Source: Straminergon stramineum (Eukaryota; Streptophyta; Bryopsida; Hypnales; Calliergonaceae). Taken from it: 64,000 nucleotides of DNA. Position 1 is the first letter of the stretch. Each line of letters begins with the position of its first letter. This document shows positions 37,101-50,387 of this stretch, piece by piece. The stretch is from positions 29,765,001 to 29,829,000 of the forward strand of contig OY987265.1 in NCBI GenBank assembly GCA_963920665.1. The letters run 5' to 3'. Under the pieces are notes generated by a model. That model did no database searches. It saw nothing but the letters and a program-made list of their open reading frames with translations, and was not told the DNA's origin. The position numbers and the translations under genes were made by a program.

Positions 37101-39399
37101 AACTACAGTTTTTTTAAAGCTTGGGCATAATGACTATGAAAGGCCATATCCCAAAATTTTCAAGAATGAAGTTTTTTTCTATTTTGACCAAATACAATTA
37201 TGAATAATTGAAAGATGCATGCCTATTTTTACAAGGATTAGAGTAATGGAAGAGAATTTTCAAGGCCTCATAATCAATTGGACTACACTAATAGAATAAG
37301 GTATGTGATGCCCATCAACTATTTCTTCCAATCAATCAAACCCTTGTATTCATGCAATACTCACAAAAGGACAATGTTTTTTGAAAGATGAACTAGGATG
37401 AGGAGTCCTTATACAATTTAACCCTTGAAAGACCCTTAGGGTCCCTCTATAAGACCCGTATTTTGCTTTATAACTCTTCAAATGTAATGTAATACATGAA
37501 ATATGATACATCTTTATTTACACCATCATGATCATTAATTTACTTTGTACAAAAGAATATTTGGTCAATGTTTTTTTGATAAAATACCACCAAATTCATA
37601 GTATACTATATGGCCACAAAGGGCTTTCAGTCCCTTCTAGGGTCAAGTTCAAAAAATCCCCCAAAGGTAAAAAATTAATCCAAATCCTTTTTTCCCCATC
37701 TATTGAAAGAGAACTTGCCAAACTATATGTAAAAAAACATCTAGTTCATGCAACTAGTCAAATTGGGGTAGTGCCAATTTATTTTTTTAATATATATTTA
37801 CTCTAGATTGCCCAAGAGGGTGATTGCAAGAAACTCCTATTGATTTTGTTGCATGATCTAGAATTATTTGGAGAATACTCTATTTGAAAAAAAATATTGA
37901 AAAATATTGAAAAATTAAAGAAAATAAGAATAATTAGTAGACAGTACAAAATTATAATGTAATCCCAAAAATTAAGGTCTAAAATAAATTTACTCCAAAA
38001 GGTATACATAACTGAATTCTCCCAAAAAAAACATATTCTTTTAAGTTCAAATTTCTTGAAAGTTGTGAAAATTCAAAAGAATAAAACAAAAAAAATCCTT
38101 TTTAACAACTTGATGGAGATGAGATTTCACCAAAAAAATTACCAAAGGGTATTTTAGGATGTCTAGAAATTTGGAGACAACAAAGCCTTCTTGGCATTAA
38201 TGTGGAAGAGAAGGAATTCTACAAATTTAGACAATGTACCATTCACCTCTAATATGAATTTAAGTATAACAAGAAAAATCTCTATAACTATGCTCAATCT
38301 TGTGTTGGGTGTATTTCATGTGCCACTAATTAATACAAGTGTCATTTTGAGCTTTCACCCAATTTTGATGTTTTTATTTGTAGGAAGTAAGAAAATAATT
38401 CAAATAATCAAAAGAAATGGGAAATTATTTCCAATGTAAAGAAACCTCTATTCAACCAATTTACTCATATTAAAATTAAATTAAAATTAAATAACACATT
38501 ATTTAAAAACAACACTTTGAACTCTTGTGCCCAACAAAGATTTTGCTATTTGGAACAAAGTCTTGACACTCTATATAATCTTGGAAGATGACCTTTGATC
38601 CCAAATCTTCAATTTCAATTTTTTTTGGAGCTAGAAATTGTATACCCCCTACAAATAACAAAAGAGACATTTAATTGGAGGCAATTTATAAGTAATATAA
38701 ACAATTTTGAACATGAAAAATAAAATAAAAAAACATTTGATGTAAAATAGTCACCATTTCTTTAATTACAATCCTCGAGTCTTTTAAAGTTATTTATGAT
38801 GCAAAAGTTGTAGCAAAAAACAACAACTCAATTGCTCAATAGTGTGATAGAAATTTATACAAATGTTTTTGTCACTCAAACACTCTTTTTTGGATTATTC
38901 TCATCATTCAATTTTTCAAGCTATACGATGACAAAAAAATTATTTCAAACAATCACAATTTCAAACTTAGAGAAATTTAAAACAAATCATCTTATTTTTA
39001 AAATTACATTCTTATAGAATTTGACATCTATAAATTTGCTACCTTTATTGATTTTCAAATTTCAGATTGTGTGTGACGTTGTACAATTTAATTAGTATAA
39101 GAATTATTTTTCAAGGAGGAGATGGAGATGTTTAGCTAAACTCTTAGGATAGATTTTTCTATAATAAAATTAGAGTTTATTTAAGAAAATCAACTATGAG
39201 TAGGCCTAGTCTATACTACTAGTGGAAGGAGGAAGACATATTGCTCCTCGCTACTAGAGTTGAGCTTGAATCTTAGGCTAAGGACTTTACATGATGGAAG
39301 TGGTTGTGGTTTTTCCATAATCCTTTTTTTCTACTACTCTAAAGTTGAAGCATTCAATGTAGTATGATTCAAAATTTAAGTGATGAAGTTTTGTGAGCA
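37101..39399. other. AT-rich intergenic, nothing recognised
   Basis: No supported gene. TTTAACCCTTGAAAG near 37417 resembles a TTAA-type element end, but no partner end was found. Confidence 0.4.
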
Positions 39400-40229
39400 C
39401 AAATTAAGACACTACAGGAGTCTAAAAGTGCCATGTTTTACAAAAAAAGTACTCTAAACTTGCCATCTCAGAAAACAAAATGATTTTTTTCTTTGTTGTA
39501 CATATTGAGCTATAAGGTCCTTCTCTTTACAATATGAAAATGTATGAATTAAATTTTAGAACTTCAACCATGTACATTGAAAAATATTGTAGTTTAAAGT
39601 AGAAAAAAGTGCATTTGTTTTCACCTTGCCATAATAGGTTAGAAGACTTAGAATCTTCTTAATTTGGAGTTTTTGCACATATTTTGAATTTTTTTAGTAT
39701 TGGAAAATGGAGTTGAGACCAAAAAAAAGAATAAGAGAAGGAACTTGATTTTCAATCTTTAAAAAATTGTTACGTAAAAGTTCAAACAAAATGGAAGGAA
39801 AAACTAAATCATTCATAGCTCTAAAATGGAATTGAAACACATCTATATTTATGGAATAATTGTGAGATTTTTCTAAAATGCAATCTAAAACCTATGAATA
39901 TTTTTATGTAAGAAAATTGCAAAAATTGAGTTCAATAACAAATCCCATACATTATTTTTTTAAAGATGCTCCTAACTGCTAAAAAGAAGACTCACTCTTT
40001 ATAACTTCACATTAGTATTGGAATGAATCAAAGGGAATGATTCAAAGCTTAATATATAGATATAATGAGATACTTATAGAGAACATATTTTAATGAAATC
40101 ATTTCAAATCATTGCATTTTTTCATTGCCACGACTAACTATTTTTGCTTTGGGCGGTTTAAAATTTGCTATCAAGTCCCAATTGACATAAAAGTTATTTT
40201 CTCCAAAAAGGTTTTTTTCCTATCAAGTA
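39400..40229 (+). repeat. Possible diverged F1-type repeat
   Basis: Fragments such as 'gaatgattcaaagctt' (40036) and the block before it follow the same order as in F1 copies, but ends are not clear. Confidence 0.3.
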
Positions 40230-40883
40230 TATTTGTTTTTTGAAAAATCATGGTAAAATGACCAAAATTTGAAGTCATAGAAATATCATTTCAATCAATT
40301 TTCCTATGTGGGAATTTAGTTATATTTTTGGAAAATTATATTTAAAGTCTAGTTTAGCATCAAAAATCCAATTTTGAAAATGAATGATTATGATTTTTCT
40401 ATTCAAGATTTTGTGAAAGGGAATCCATTGCAAATCTTGATTTTCTAGTGTTGAAATCTCTTGGAAACAAGTCTCAAAATACACTAGATCTTCGAGAAAA
40501 AATCACATTAGAAATTCATTTAAAAAAAATTGTAAAGGAGATTTTGAAAAGTTATAAATTGATTGGGTTTTTGTATGTTTTGTCTGTTTACCTCATATTT
40601 TTTTGGTGACCAAATTTTTAGTTTTGACATGTGAGAAGAGGATTGAAAGGCTTCATATCACTTTCACAATTTTAACATCCTCATGATCAAACATTATAAT
40701 CTTTCAATTGAGAAGTGATGTTGTTGTGGGGTTTTTTTCCCATGTGATCTCTAACATGTCTAGTTGAATTTGGAGGGTTACAATTCAAAAAAATTGATAG
40801 AACTTATTAGGATGTTGGCTTTTTGTTCAATTCAGAGCAAATTCCAAGAAGCTCAAAAAAGGCCTTGGGCATTTAGGGGTTAA
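40230..40883 (-). mobile_element. TTAA-flanked element, family F2, copy b (inverted)
   Basis: The right end GGCCTTGGGCATTTAGGGGT followed by TAA (to 40883) is the reverse complement of the left end of F2 copy a. The body matches its reverse complement up to about 40310. The other terminus is lost or too diverged to see. Confidence 0.6.
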
Positions 40884-42559
40884 AGTACCTAGCATGGTTT
40901 TGATATGTCATTCATGAGAATGTTGCAGAACTAGAGTTCATAATATTTGTCATTGCGTTTTAGTAATTCATATACATAAATGTTTGAATATTTTGTAGGC
41001 TCTAGTTGAGTTGATTTTGGCAAATTTATAGCCTTACATTTGAAGTTGCATAGCAATCTCAATGAAAGAGATCATTTTGTTTCACTCATGATGTAGTGTG
41101 ATTGCAAGAAAAACTTGTCCTTTGATTTGTCTCATTGGCCTTGGACGGATGTTTTGTTGCTCATAACTTTTGCGTTGGATTGCATTTTGATATGAAATTT
41201 GGAATGAAGGGGTCTATGTGATAGTTGTAGACATTCAATAATTTTTTCTAATTTTTTAAACTAGTTTGCTAATTTTAAGTAGCCCACACTTGAATGTCTA
41301 TTTTGCCATTTTAGGGGGATTTAACACTATTTCTGATCCAAAAATAAAAATTTGACACTTTAAATTGGAATACAAGGACTTCTACTAAAGCTACACAAGC
41401 CTACATAGAGATTTTCTAAAAATAGGAAAGTTTCCACCTTCCACATGTGCTCATAGTGCACTACCTTTGTGCAAGTGCAAAAAACACAATTTTTTTTCCC
41501 AAAGATGCAAATAGTTAAGAATGAGAACTTTTCAATTAGGAAAAATGGACAATTTTTTATTATATTTTTTGAATTTTTTTCCTATTTTCTAAAAATCAAA
41601 CGTGAAAGTATCCATTTTTGGGGTGTTTTCCTTAGCTTTTTTTGTGCTTAACTTTTAGAGATAAATTTTTCTAAAGTAACTGAATTTACACACATGTATT
41701 ATTTTGAATGCTTTATAAATTATCCATATTTTATTTAATTAAAAAATAATTATTCCAAAAGTCCTAGTATTCACTACAATAGACTATTTTGAGACAAAAA
41801 TAGTAGGTGTTTCTTGCAATGACCCTATAATGCAAAATTTCAAGTTAAGAGGATTTAGAGTCTTATAATCAAAAGGAGAAAAAATACATTTATTATACTT
41901 GTAAACTTTTAAGTTGCTAATACAATAATACACTAATACCATGCAATCTCCATGGTCAAAGTTTCTCAAATTTCTTAGTTCTAGACATTTCAAACTAGTC
42001 TTATGCAAGATCCTATAGTTTGATATGCAAAATCTAATTTAAGAAGTTCAATGTTTTTTGTTCTTTTTTACAATAGAAATAAGAAATGGTAGTTTTGTTT
42101 GTTTGTTATTTGAAACAAGTGAAACATAATTCCATTGCAAGGGGAAAAATACAAGAATGACAGCCACAAGTGGCTTGCCATGAACACAAGGGCCATACAA
42201 AGAGACCCAACTTAAGACAAAATGGGGGGTGGGTGGGGGTGCTGAAGATCTCTCTTGGCCTACCAAGACAGAAATGGTAGTTTTGGAGTGATGTTTGGTG
42301 AAACATTCAAATATAAACATAAAACTTATTAGTTGTGGTTAAGTGCAAAATTGGCAAGAGTCACATGCAACAATCCAATTCAAAAATCAACTTTTCAAGA
42401 ATGACTTCAATAGAGAACCAAAAAAAAATCTTAGCATAAAAATCACATAATTGTTAGAATTTAAAATATTAGATCTTGCACAACCATGTAAGAATAAATT
42501 CTTATTAAAATCAATAATAATCTATGTTAAAGTACAATCAATTTTAGAAGGAGATTTGA
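40884..42559. other. AT-rich intergenic, nothing recognised
   Basis: No supported gene. The block near 41935-42010 resembles a piece of F1-type repeats ('aagatcctatagtttgatatgc'). Confidence 0.4.
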
Positions 42560-43679
42560 ATTTTTGGATTCTAATAATTGCATTCACAAATAGGTTCAAC
42601 CCAATGGATATAATCTATGCAAGGACCGTTGTGTACAAAGTCATCATGTGGCAAGATGGCTAAGTGAGCTCTGTAAAGTACGGTTAGGTGAGCGTGAGGG
42701 TTGCAGTTACGATCTAGAATGGTGAAACGCTTGAAGGTTGCATAGGATGTAGAGGAAGCGCTTGTAGATCTAGATCCGATTTTTGACATGGAGCTCTTGA
42801 CAAGATCTAGATCTCCCAAACTAGTAGATGAAACGGTAACTAACTCTTGAATGACCTAACAATCCTGTAGACATGTACTTGGGGACTTGTTGCACAAATC
42901 GGCACATACTGTAGAGATTGGATGAGGTGAACTTGATATGACTAAGTACGTGAATGCGATCTAGGACAAGAGAGCAGTAGTTCTACTTTGTCACATTTAT
43001 GCAAGTAGGAGGGCAGATAGGGTGAACCTGATGCTTCAAGAACGCAGATGTGTCCAACCCCAAGGCTACCTTAGGAAGTGCAAGCGTGAGGAGAACCAAG
43101 AGGTAGATCAGGATACCACCAAGTCCATACACAAGATCTCGAAATGAACAATCACCTGCAGACGAAGATGTACATTGGATGGAGTGAGCCTGAGAGATCC
43201 CCAGATCTGCATGCGGCGATCCAGATCACAAGTGCATACCTCCACCTACACATTGGATGAGGTGATCTCTCGACATCCAATAATCCACCTGTCCTAGAGT
43301 ACCACACCAATCGAGGAGTCGCAACCCTCCCACACCGACACTATTACTTCTCAAAAAACAACAACAAATCCATTCCATTGAAGCAACAACATGATCTAAA
43401 TCAATCCATTTCGATTCATGTTAAAACTTTTCCTCCAAGGTCAATTCAATCCAATTTGATTCATATTCTAGTTTGTTTTCAGTGCTATCTATATTCTAGT
43501 TACCCCAGTTAGATCCAACTTGATCCAATTGATGTAGTACTCCAAATTAGTCAAGATTCGACCTAGTATTCCAATCGATTCAACATCCTAGTTCATTGCC
43601 TCGATCCAATAGTCAAATTTGTTATCTCAATCTAGTAGTCAACCCCAATCCATTCAATCCAATGTATTAATATTAGAAG
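42560..43679. other. GC-richer unclassified segment
   Basis: Base composition is clearly different from the AT-rich DNA on both sides, and many 'gatcca' and 'gatctag' words occur. No open frame longer than about 80 residues is present. It could be the untranslated part of an old retroelement or an inserted fragment; I cannot identify it. Confidence 0.35.
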
Positions 43680-44110
43680 GTTGTGGCTTATCAAAACCTG
43701 TGGCCCATTGAAAGTTGTGGCTTATTGAAAGTTGTGGCTTATCAAAACTTGGAGGATCCATTTTGTAACTCACCGGAGGACACAAGATTTGCTCATGGCT
43801 TATCGAAACTTGGAGGATCTAGTATGTGACCCTCCAAAAGATACAAAATCAATTCATGGCTTATCAAACCTTGGAAGATCCATTTCGTGACTCACTCTGA
43901 AGGCACAAACATTAGTTTGTGGCTCATCAAAGCCAGTAGTCCATCAAAAGTTATCAATCATGTCCGAGGCATCATTCTAGTTTGAGGCTTCTCAGTTTGA
44001 GGCTTATCTCAATTTGAAGATTTACTCCAGTTCAAAGTCTTATTTGAGTCTGAGGGCCTATTTCCTATTTCTAGTTCGAGGATTTGTTTCAGTTCGAGGA
44101 TTTATTTTTA
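43680..44110. repeat. Imperfect tandem repeat of about 60 bp
   Basis: Repeated phrases 'tggcttatcaaaacttgg', 'ggaggatcca' and 'gtgactcac' recur about every 60 bp between 43680 and 43950. Shorter 'gttcgaggattt' repeats follow up to about 44110. No coding function is suggested. Confidence 0.6.
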
Positions 44111-45917
44111 GTTTGAAGATTTATTTCAATGTTCATTACGGATTAAGGAGCTAGAGCGCTATTTGGTGAAGCCAATTTCCATCCCAGAGCAAATTGACCC
44201 ATGCACAAACCAATTGAGCATTTAAAGACAAGTAAGATTCTAAACCTTGTCCCTTTGATATCCATTGTATACATTTCACCAATCACAACGCTGAAGACAA
44301 ATATAGGCAACCAAAACCTCTGAGTAAAAACAAGGGAAGTAGTTAACTTGCCCACTGTGAAAAAATCAAAATACCAAAAAACAGTAGAATTTTCAAAATG
44401 GCAATATTTTGAAATTCTAATACAACTAAGGATCATTCTAAAGCACAAACACACACCAATCCTAGTCATTAGAACTTTGTGTAAGTATATATCAAAAAAT
44501 TATCAAACAATATTTCTACCAAATAAACAAAATTGATAATAAAACCATAAAATGCATGTCATCTAATCCAACTCACTTCAATACTTTAACAAAACTCCCC
44601 AACCACAAGCCTAGGTTTACATTGACCAATCAACTTATGAAAAGATACATGTCCAATAAATCAAAATCAAAATTATACCAACTAAGCAAAACTAACAAGA
44701 AAACCAAAATTTTAACCTCATCTAACTAAATTCACTCCAATACTCAAACAAAACTCTCTAATACCTTGAAAGGTAAATGTACACCAACCTCTAGATCTCC
44801 ACAAACTTCAAAACAAAAATTATGCTAAATAAACAAAAGTAGTAAGAAAATCCAAACTCATTACCCACTCAATCCACATACTCATTCACTCACATCAATA
44901 AATATTCTTCTTGGCAAAACACCCTCCCAACAAAAACAAGGGAAGAGGTTAACTCACATACTACATAAAAACTCTACCCAAGAACAACAAATTTCATTAA
45001 ACTCCAAATACTACACCATACAACTAACAATACAATGTCCAAAACATAAAAATATACAAGTCCTAATACTTAAAGTACGATATAGACGTATACCAATATC
45101 TTTAGAACTAGAGTTGTACAAACCAAATAAAAATGACCAAAAAATCATAAGCTATCTTTTATTCAATCTAAGCAATTTTAAAACCTATAACAAGAGAAGC
45201 AAGTTTATAATAATTGTAGTGGGTAAACAAGAGAATAAGGGACAAGACCAACTATATATGAACATGTCAAAAAAATAAAGAATAACGTTGGTAATTTTTG
45301 GAAACATTTAGAATTACTTAGGACCCCTATTAAGGTCATATTTATTAATACAAGCATAATACTCAACAAAATAGGTGAAACACTAATACCACATCCTAGC
45401 AATATCATTTCAACTTGCAAAATACAATCTACAAAGATATCCAATCTATCCACATTAAACCCTAAAGAAACCACCTCTATATATTCACTCCACTCAAATA
45501 AGACTATCACTTATATAAAACAAAGCAAAACAACACAATCCAATAATTACCACAATAATCTAAAACTTTCATTAAATTCAAACAACTTTGAATCTCACAA
45601 CACCATAAAATTTAACAAAATAACCTATCCTTGAAAATTCAAGAACCATGCATATAAAAGAATAAATATTGCAACACAACTTCTAAACCTAAAATTCATA
45701 CTCAAATCTTACAATATATAACATGTCAATAAATATAACTATTCTTCTCAAATCCCATACATACCTACTTCTATACAAATCACCAAAAAATCTAGAACAC
45801 TTAAACTTCATGAATAAGAACTTTCAAAGATGTAACAAAAAATTACACCTACTAATTTTCATGTTTCAAAACAGGTTGGTGCATACAAGAACAACTGCCA
45901 AAATAGTCTCTTCTATC

Positions 45918-47486
45918 ATGGATACTACAACATACAACTCTTTTGACAAAGAGCAACAAGAGAGGAATGGGAGAAAAGACACCAACATCACAAAAGAAGT
46001 CGAGAAATTCCACCAAATTGGTAATCACCACCCCACAATCCCATCATTTCTAGTACGGCTTTCCTATGGTAGAAGCACTAGCAAGGGAGAGAGGGGATCG
46101 GCCTTATGAGGCATTCCCCATATATGATATGATAGAGATGGGATACCTTGAGTGTGAGGCCCGAGAGCTCCAAATTGCACAAGTGGCATTTCCAAGGATC
46201 TCCCAAACTTTATGGCCAACTATACGAATTGACAAGGCAATTAGTCAACACTACCATCTTACACAAATTCCATTTGATGTAGAAATAGACAATGCCATAG
46301 GGTATGTTGTGGTATACGAGATCATCTTTCACTTCACCAAACTGAAGAAGGATTATACTAGTGCTGATTTTGTCGAAATGACCATTGAGAGGCTACAAAA
46401 TATGCATATCGTACTAGGTGACATCCCAGAGCCAATTATGTTGTTATACAACTCGAGAGGGGCCAAGGCATAGAACAGGATAATTAGAATCCACTTGAAA
46501 GATCCAATCAATGATGGCACGACATTGCTCAATTGCAAAAGAGTCTTTGCACTTGAATTGGATGGATCCTTACACATTGCCAAAGTGGCTAAAGGATACG
46601 ATAGCCTTACTCCAACAAAAGATCTCTCAATCACAATTACATACCGTAACCTTGTTGGGTTCTATGCATATCAGATCACGGAGGAAATCATCAAAGATAG
46701 TTTTACAAGGAAATTTGAGTTTGAGATAACCCAAATTGTGAAGGAAATTGATGAAGACCATGTATACATTATTGCAACATCTCCAGATCAAAGAAAAAAG
46801 CTTATGAAATTCAAAGTGGCAATCATGGGTGAACTCATCCAACCTACAAAATAGAGCAACTCACCAATTTAGACATTGCAAAGAAGAATGGTTTGGTTCT
46901 TATAGCTACCAACCTCAACATGGCCAAAACCACTATGGAAACCAATGATGGGCTCAAAACTATTATGGGAGACAAAAACATAGTGACCACTTATTTTCCC
47001 AATACCAAGAATGACTTGCATAGTGGCAAAGTTAATGTAGAATGCCTCAATTCAGTAGTCTACAAATAGTTTTTTAAGAGAACCTTGAAACTCCATTCCA
47101 AGTATATCAAGTTCAACCCACATCCTCGTAGCCTTGATGGCTCAAATGCGCCGGACGAACACACCTTCAAAAAATATGGTTTCTTGGATGTCAACACAAC
47201 ATTAGCAAGGGTAGTAGTAGCTTTCAAAAATGCACTAGGGGCAGGAACTTCCCGGAATGAAGTCACATGGGAAGAAATAAATACTCTGGTCACTAAGGCA
47301 ATGACTAGGGGCAATCAACAACTTAAACAAGAGTTTACCACTGATATGAAGGAGATGAAGGATGCTATTGTAGATGAAATCCACACCTACACAAACATCA
47401 TGACACTTGAATTGAAACTCAAAATTGATGAGCAATTTGAGAACATGATGAATGTTATGGCAAAAAACCCACAAGATGCTCACTAA
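45918..47486 (+). pseudogene. ORF1-like reading frame of the LINE (broken)
   Basis: It starts at ATG 45918 (MDTTTYNSFDKEQQE). About 520 residues can be followed across three segments: frame of 45918 to about 46055, frame of 46066 to 46854, and the first frame again to 47486. It has a TAG at 46471, a TAG at 47067 and two frameshifts. The middle part has a block around DLHSGKVNVECLN and HPRSLDGSNAPDE that could be an RNA-binding fold. The end (QQLKQEFTTDMKEMKDAIVDE and on) looks like a coiled coil. No zinc knuckle was seen. Assignment to the same LINE rests on orientation, strand composition and position; I do not recognise the protein family with certainty. Confidence 0.5.
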
Positions 47487-47708
47487 ACCATGGACTCATC
47501 CAACACTTCCTTCCACATTAGAAGACAAGTCAAACTAACTTGGACAAACATCTCTATAACCATCCAATACTCTTCATTTCAGTTGACAAGCTACCATACA
47601 TGTAGCCATGCATTGGTATTTTCAACACCACATACATGTACTATTAGCAAAAAAAAAAACATTGGAAAAAATACTAAGGAAACACCCCCAAAAAATCCAA
47701 AACCAACA

Positions 47709-47835
47709 TAAAACCAAAAACATCAAAACTACTACGAAAATACCAAAAAACACCAAAAATAATATAAAACCAAAAACATCAAAACTACTAAGAAAATACC
47801 AAAGAACACCAAAAATAATATAAAACCAAAAACAA
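47709..47835. repeat. 56-bp tandem repeat in A/C-rich linker
   Basis: Units starting 'taaaaccaaaaacatcaaaa' begin at 47709 and 47765, with a partial third at 47821. The surrounding DNA to 47889 is short A/C repeats of the 'aaaacc' type, which continue after the inserted element at 48463. Confidence 0.75.
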
Positions 47836-47889
47836 TCAAAATCAAAACCAAAACCAAAACCAAGCCAAAACAAGAACAAAAAACCAAAG

Positions 47890-48462
47890 CCAAAAACCCC
47901 GGGTACGCAACTCCTATATTAAATGGCCCTAGTTATAATCACTTATAATGCATTTTAGTCCAATTTCAAGGGATTTAATTTGTTTTCATGTAGAAAAATC
48001 TTGTAGCCCTCATAACAAGGAATCAAAAAATGTAATTACATACATGAAGTGAATATTTTTTGAGGACAATAATAGCATTAAAAAACTAATTATATGAGTT
48101 TTTTTAATATATGTATTGTGGGACAAGCTACCCAACTTTTTGGACTTTCTAATAAAAATTTAAGATTTTTTTATTATAAATAAAACACTATAAATGAATT
48201 TTAATTTTAATTGGAGGGAACTTCTTGTATAGATTTTTGAAAATTATGCATAAGTGTTTAAATTCTTCATATATATTGTGATTTTTTTCTAATATGTATG
48301 TAATCCAACATTTTTGACATTTAATTTTTTTTTAATTTGGTCTTCACCTAAGTTTTTGGTCTTTTTAATTTGATCTAATTTTTACAGAAGCTGTCCTCTA
48401 AGCCGTTTTAATGCCGAGGACCCCTGCGTATAATACAAGAGTTGTGTACCCGGGCCAAAAAC
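47890..48462. mobile_element. 557-bp MITE with 8-bp target duplication inside the LINE
   Basis: The element is 47898-48454. Its ends are inverted repeats matching at 21 of 24 positions: the left end starts CCCGGGTACGCAACTC and the inverted right end CCCGGGTACACAACTC. The flanks are direct copies of CCAAAAAC (47890-47897 and 48455-48462). An 8-bp duplication fits hAT-type transposition, although the A/C-rich target makes chance matches easier. It has no coding capacity and its base composition differs from the host LINE. It inserted after the LINE did. Confidence 0.82.
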
Positions 48463-48934
48463 AAAAACAAAAACAAATTACAAAACCAAAACCAAGCAAA
48501 AAACAAAACCAAAGACAAAGACTAAACCAAATACCAAACCACACCAAAAGTCCAAAACAAAAACAATTACAAAACCAAAACCAAAACCAAGACAATATAG
48601 AAAAAAAGAAAAAAAAAGAAAAAGCACAAACAAAGTATACAAAAATATACCTAAAACTCAAATAAAAAATACAACTCACATACAAAAGAAAATTCAATAC
48701 AAACCTAGAAAACTATCAAAAAACAAACTAAATATAAAAAAGCAAAACAAAAATAAACCAAGATACAAAAATCCAATTGAAGAACAACAAAAATCTTCCC
48801 TCCCAAATCTAAACAAGGCATTAATAAAATCACAAAAAATGTACAAAACTATAAAGAATGAAAAATATACATATCTAATAATATTTAGAAGTGGGGACAT
48901 TGAAACTAACCCAGGACCCATGCTAAAAATCTAA
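48463..48934 (+). pseudogene. Lysine-rich N-terminus of LINE ORF2 with 2A-like motif
   Basis: One frame is open from the end of the inserted MITE to a stop at 48932-48934. It encodes a lysine-, asparagine- and glutamine-rich stretch of about 140 residues that ends in RSGDIETNPGP-MLKI-stop. GDIETNPGP lies at 48893-48919 and is a full match to the 2A core D(V/I)ExNPGP, which makes ribosomes skip the last Gly-Pro bond. Several stops follow (48932-48950). The same frame then reopens and leads into the endonuclease domain, so the motif once sat at the N-terminus of ORF2. Confidence 0.7.
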
Positions 48935-49540
48935 TAAAAATCTTAAACCAAAATCAACAAAAAAAAATACAAATACTTATTTATACCAAACACCATATAC
49001 CTCAAACTAGAGTTTAGTCATGTTAACGAAACCTTTGCACCTCTCACACAAGAAAATCATCCAAACAAACTAATACACCTACTACAGCTAAATACACTAT
49101 GCCAAACACATAAAGATTACCCACTAGAACAACTCACATTTGCAATTATAACAATTATAGCTCCAACTCCCAATACTTGTGAAGAAGAAATTAATACAGA
49201 AAAAATACAACAAATCACAATAATACTACAACAACTACAAAATACACCTCAAGCCAACCAACTTCATATAAACAAATTACAAGAATTCTATAACAACAAC
49301 AATGAAATCCTAACTATACCCAATACCATCAACAAAAAATTATATGAAACCATATGTACTACATCCAACATAAATCTACAAAAACTACAAGAAAAATTTA
49401 CATACTTACCAACATCATTCCTAACCAAAGCACTTGAATGCCTACAACCCATCCTCGGATATACACAACCCATAATGGAAAATACACCACCACCACTACA
49501 ACCACATCAGTCCACCTATACAACACATGCCACACAATTC

Positions 49541-50350
49541 CTAACATGGAATGTAGCTTCCTTAAATACATCACTACTAGGAATCCAATAACTAATTAAA
49601 AACTATCCTAAACCACCAACAATTATCTTACTTCAAGAAACTAAATTAACAACTACAAAATCCTTAAAATACCTCAAGAAAATCTTCCTACAATTCACCC
49701 TTATTTGCAATCATACCCATAACACCACCCAATGCAATAAAAGAAACTACCTAATCTAATCTATACCCCCTTAAGAGTAGGATTAATGACACTAATACAT
49801 AACAATTATGCATACCCTAATAACATATACAAAATAGCAACACCAAACACAATTTCCCCAGATCTACAAATCATAGAAATACAAAATAAACTACAAACAC
49901 CATTCATAATCATTACTCTCCATATGCCAAACCATCAAGAAGACCTCTATTTATAACTACGATCCAAACACAAATAACCAACACAATAAACATAAAATCA
50001 CTCTACAACATAATACTACTAGGACACTTCAACTGTGATATACAATGCATTGGAAGATATCACAACAACAAATGGAGACAACCTAATAACAAGGACCATG
50101 AATGGCACAAATTTACACAAAATCTCCAACTCCAATACATTACCACAAACACCACATGTACAAGACAAGGTGGTGAAGACTATACATCAACAAGCTTAAT
50201 AGATGGGTACCACATTAAGAGCCAAAACACACAAAATTATACATCCACTACAATTACTAACACAATACAAAACTCAAATTATTTTCCAGTACAACTAAAT
50301 ATACCACCAAACACACTAATATCACATAAACCTATAGCACCCCTTGCCCT
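49541..50350 (+). pseudogene. LINE endonuclease (APE-type) domain, decayed
   Basis: The domain starts with FLTWNVASLNTSLLGIQ (49541 on), followed by an in-frame TAA and then PPTIILLQETKL, the usual first and second motifs of APE-type LINE endonucleases. After stops and a frameshift the later motifs appear as LLGHFNCDIQ, where GDFN is expected, and NSNYFPVQL, where SDHxPV is expected. The catalytic Asp and His are therefore lost. Enzymes of this kind nick target DNA for target-primed reverse transcription. Confidence 0.72.
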
Positions 50351-50387
50351 ACAACCTTGAATCCCAAATACAATCCCCCTAAATACT

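Noticed and set aside
48893..48919. The 2A-like motif as a sign of viral DNA.
   Set aside because: No viral proteins are nearby; the frame leads into a LINE endonuclease and reverse transcriptase.
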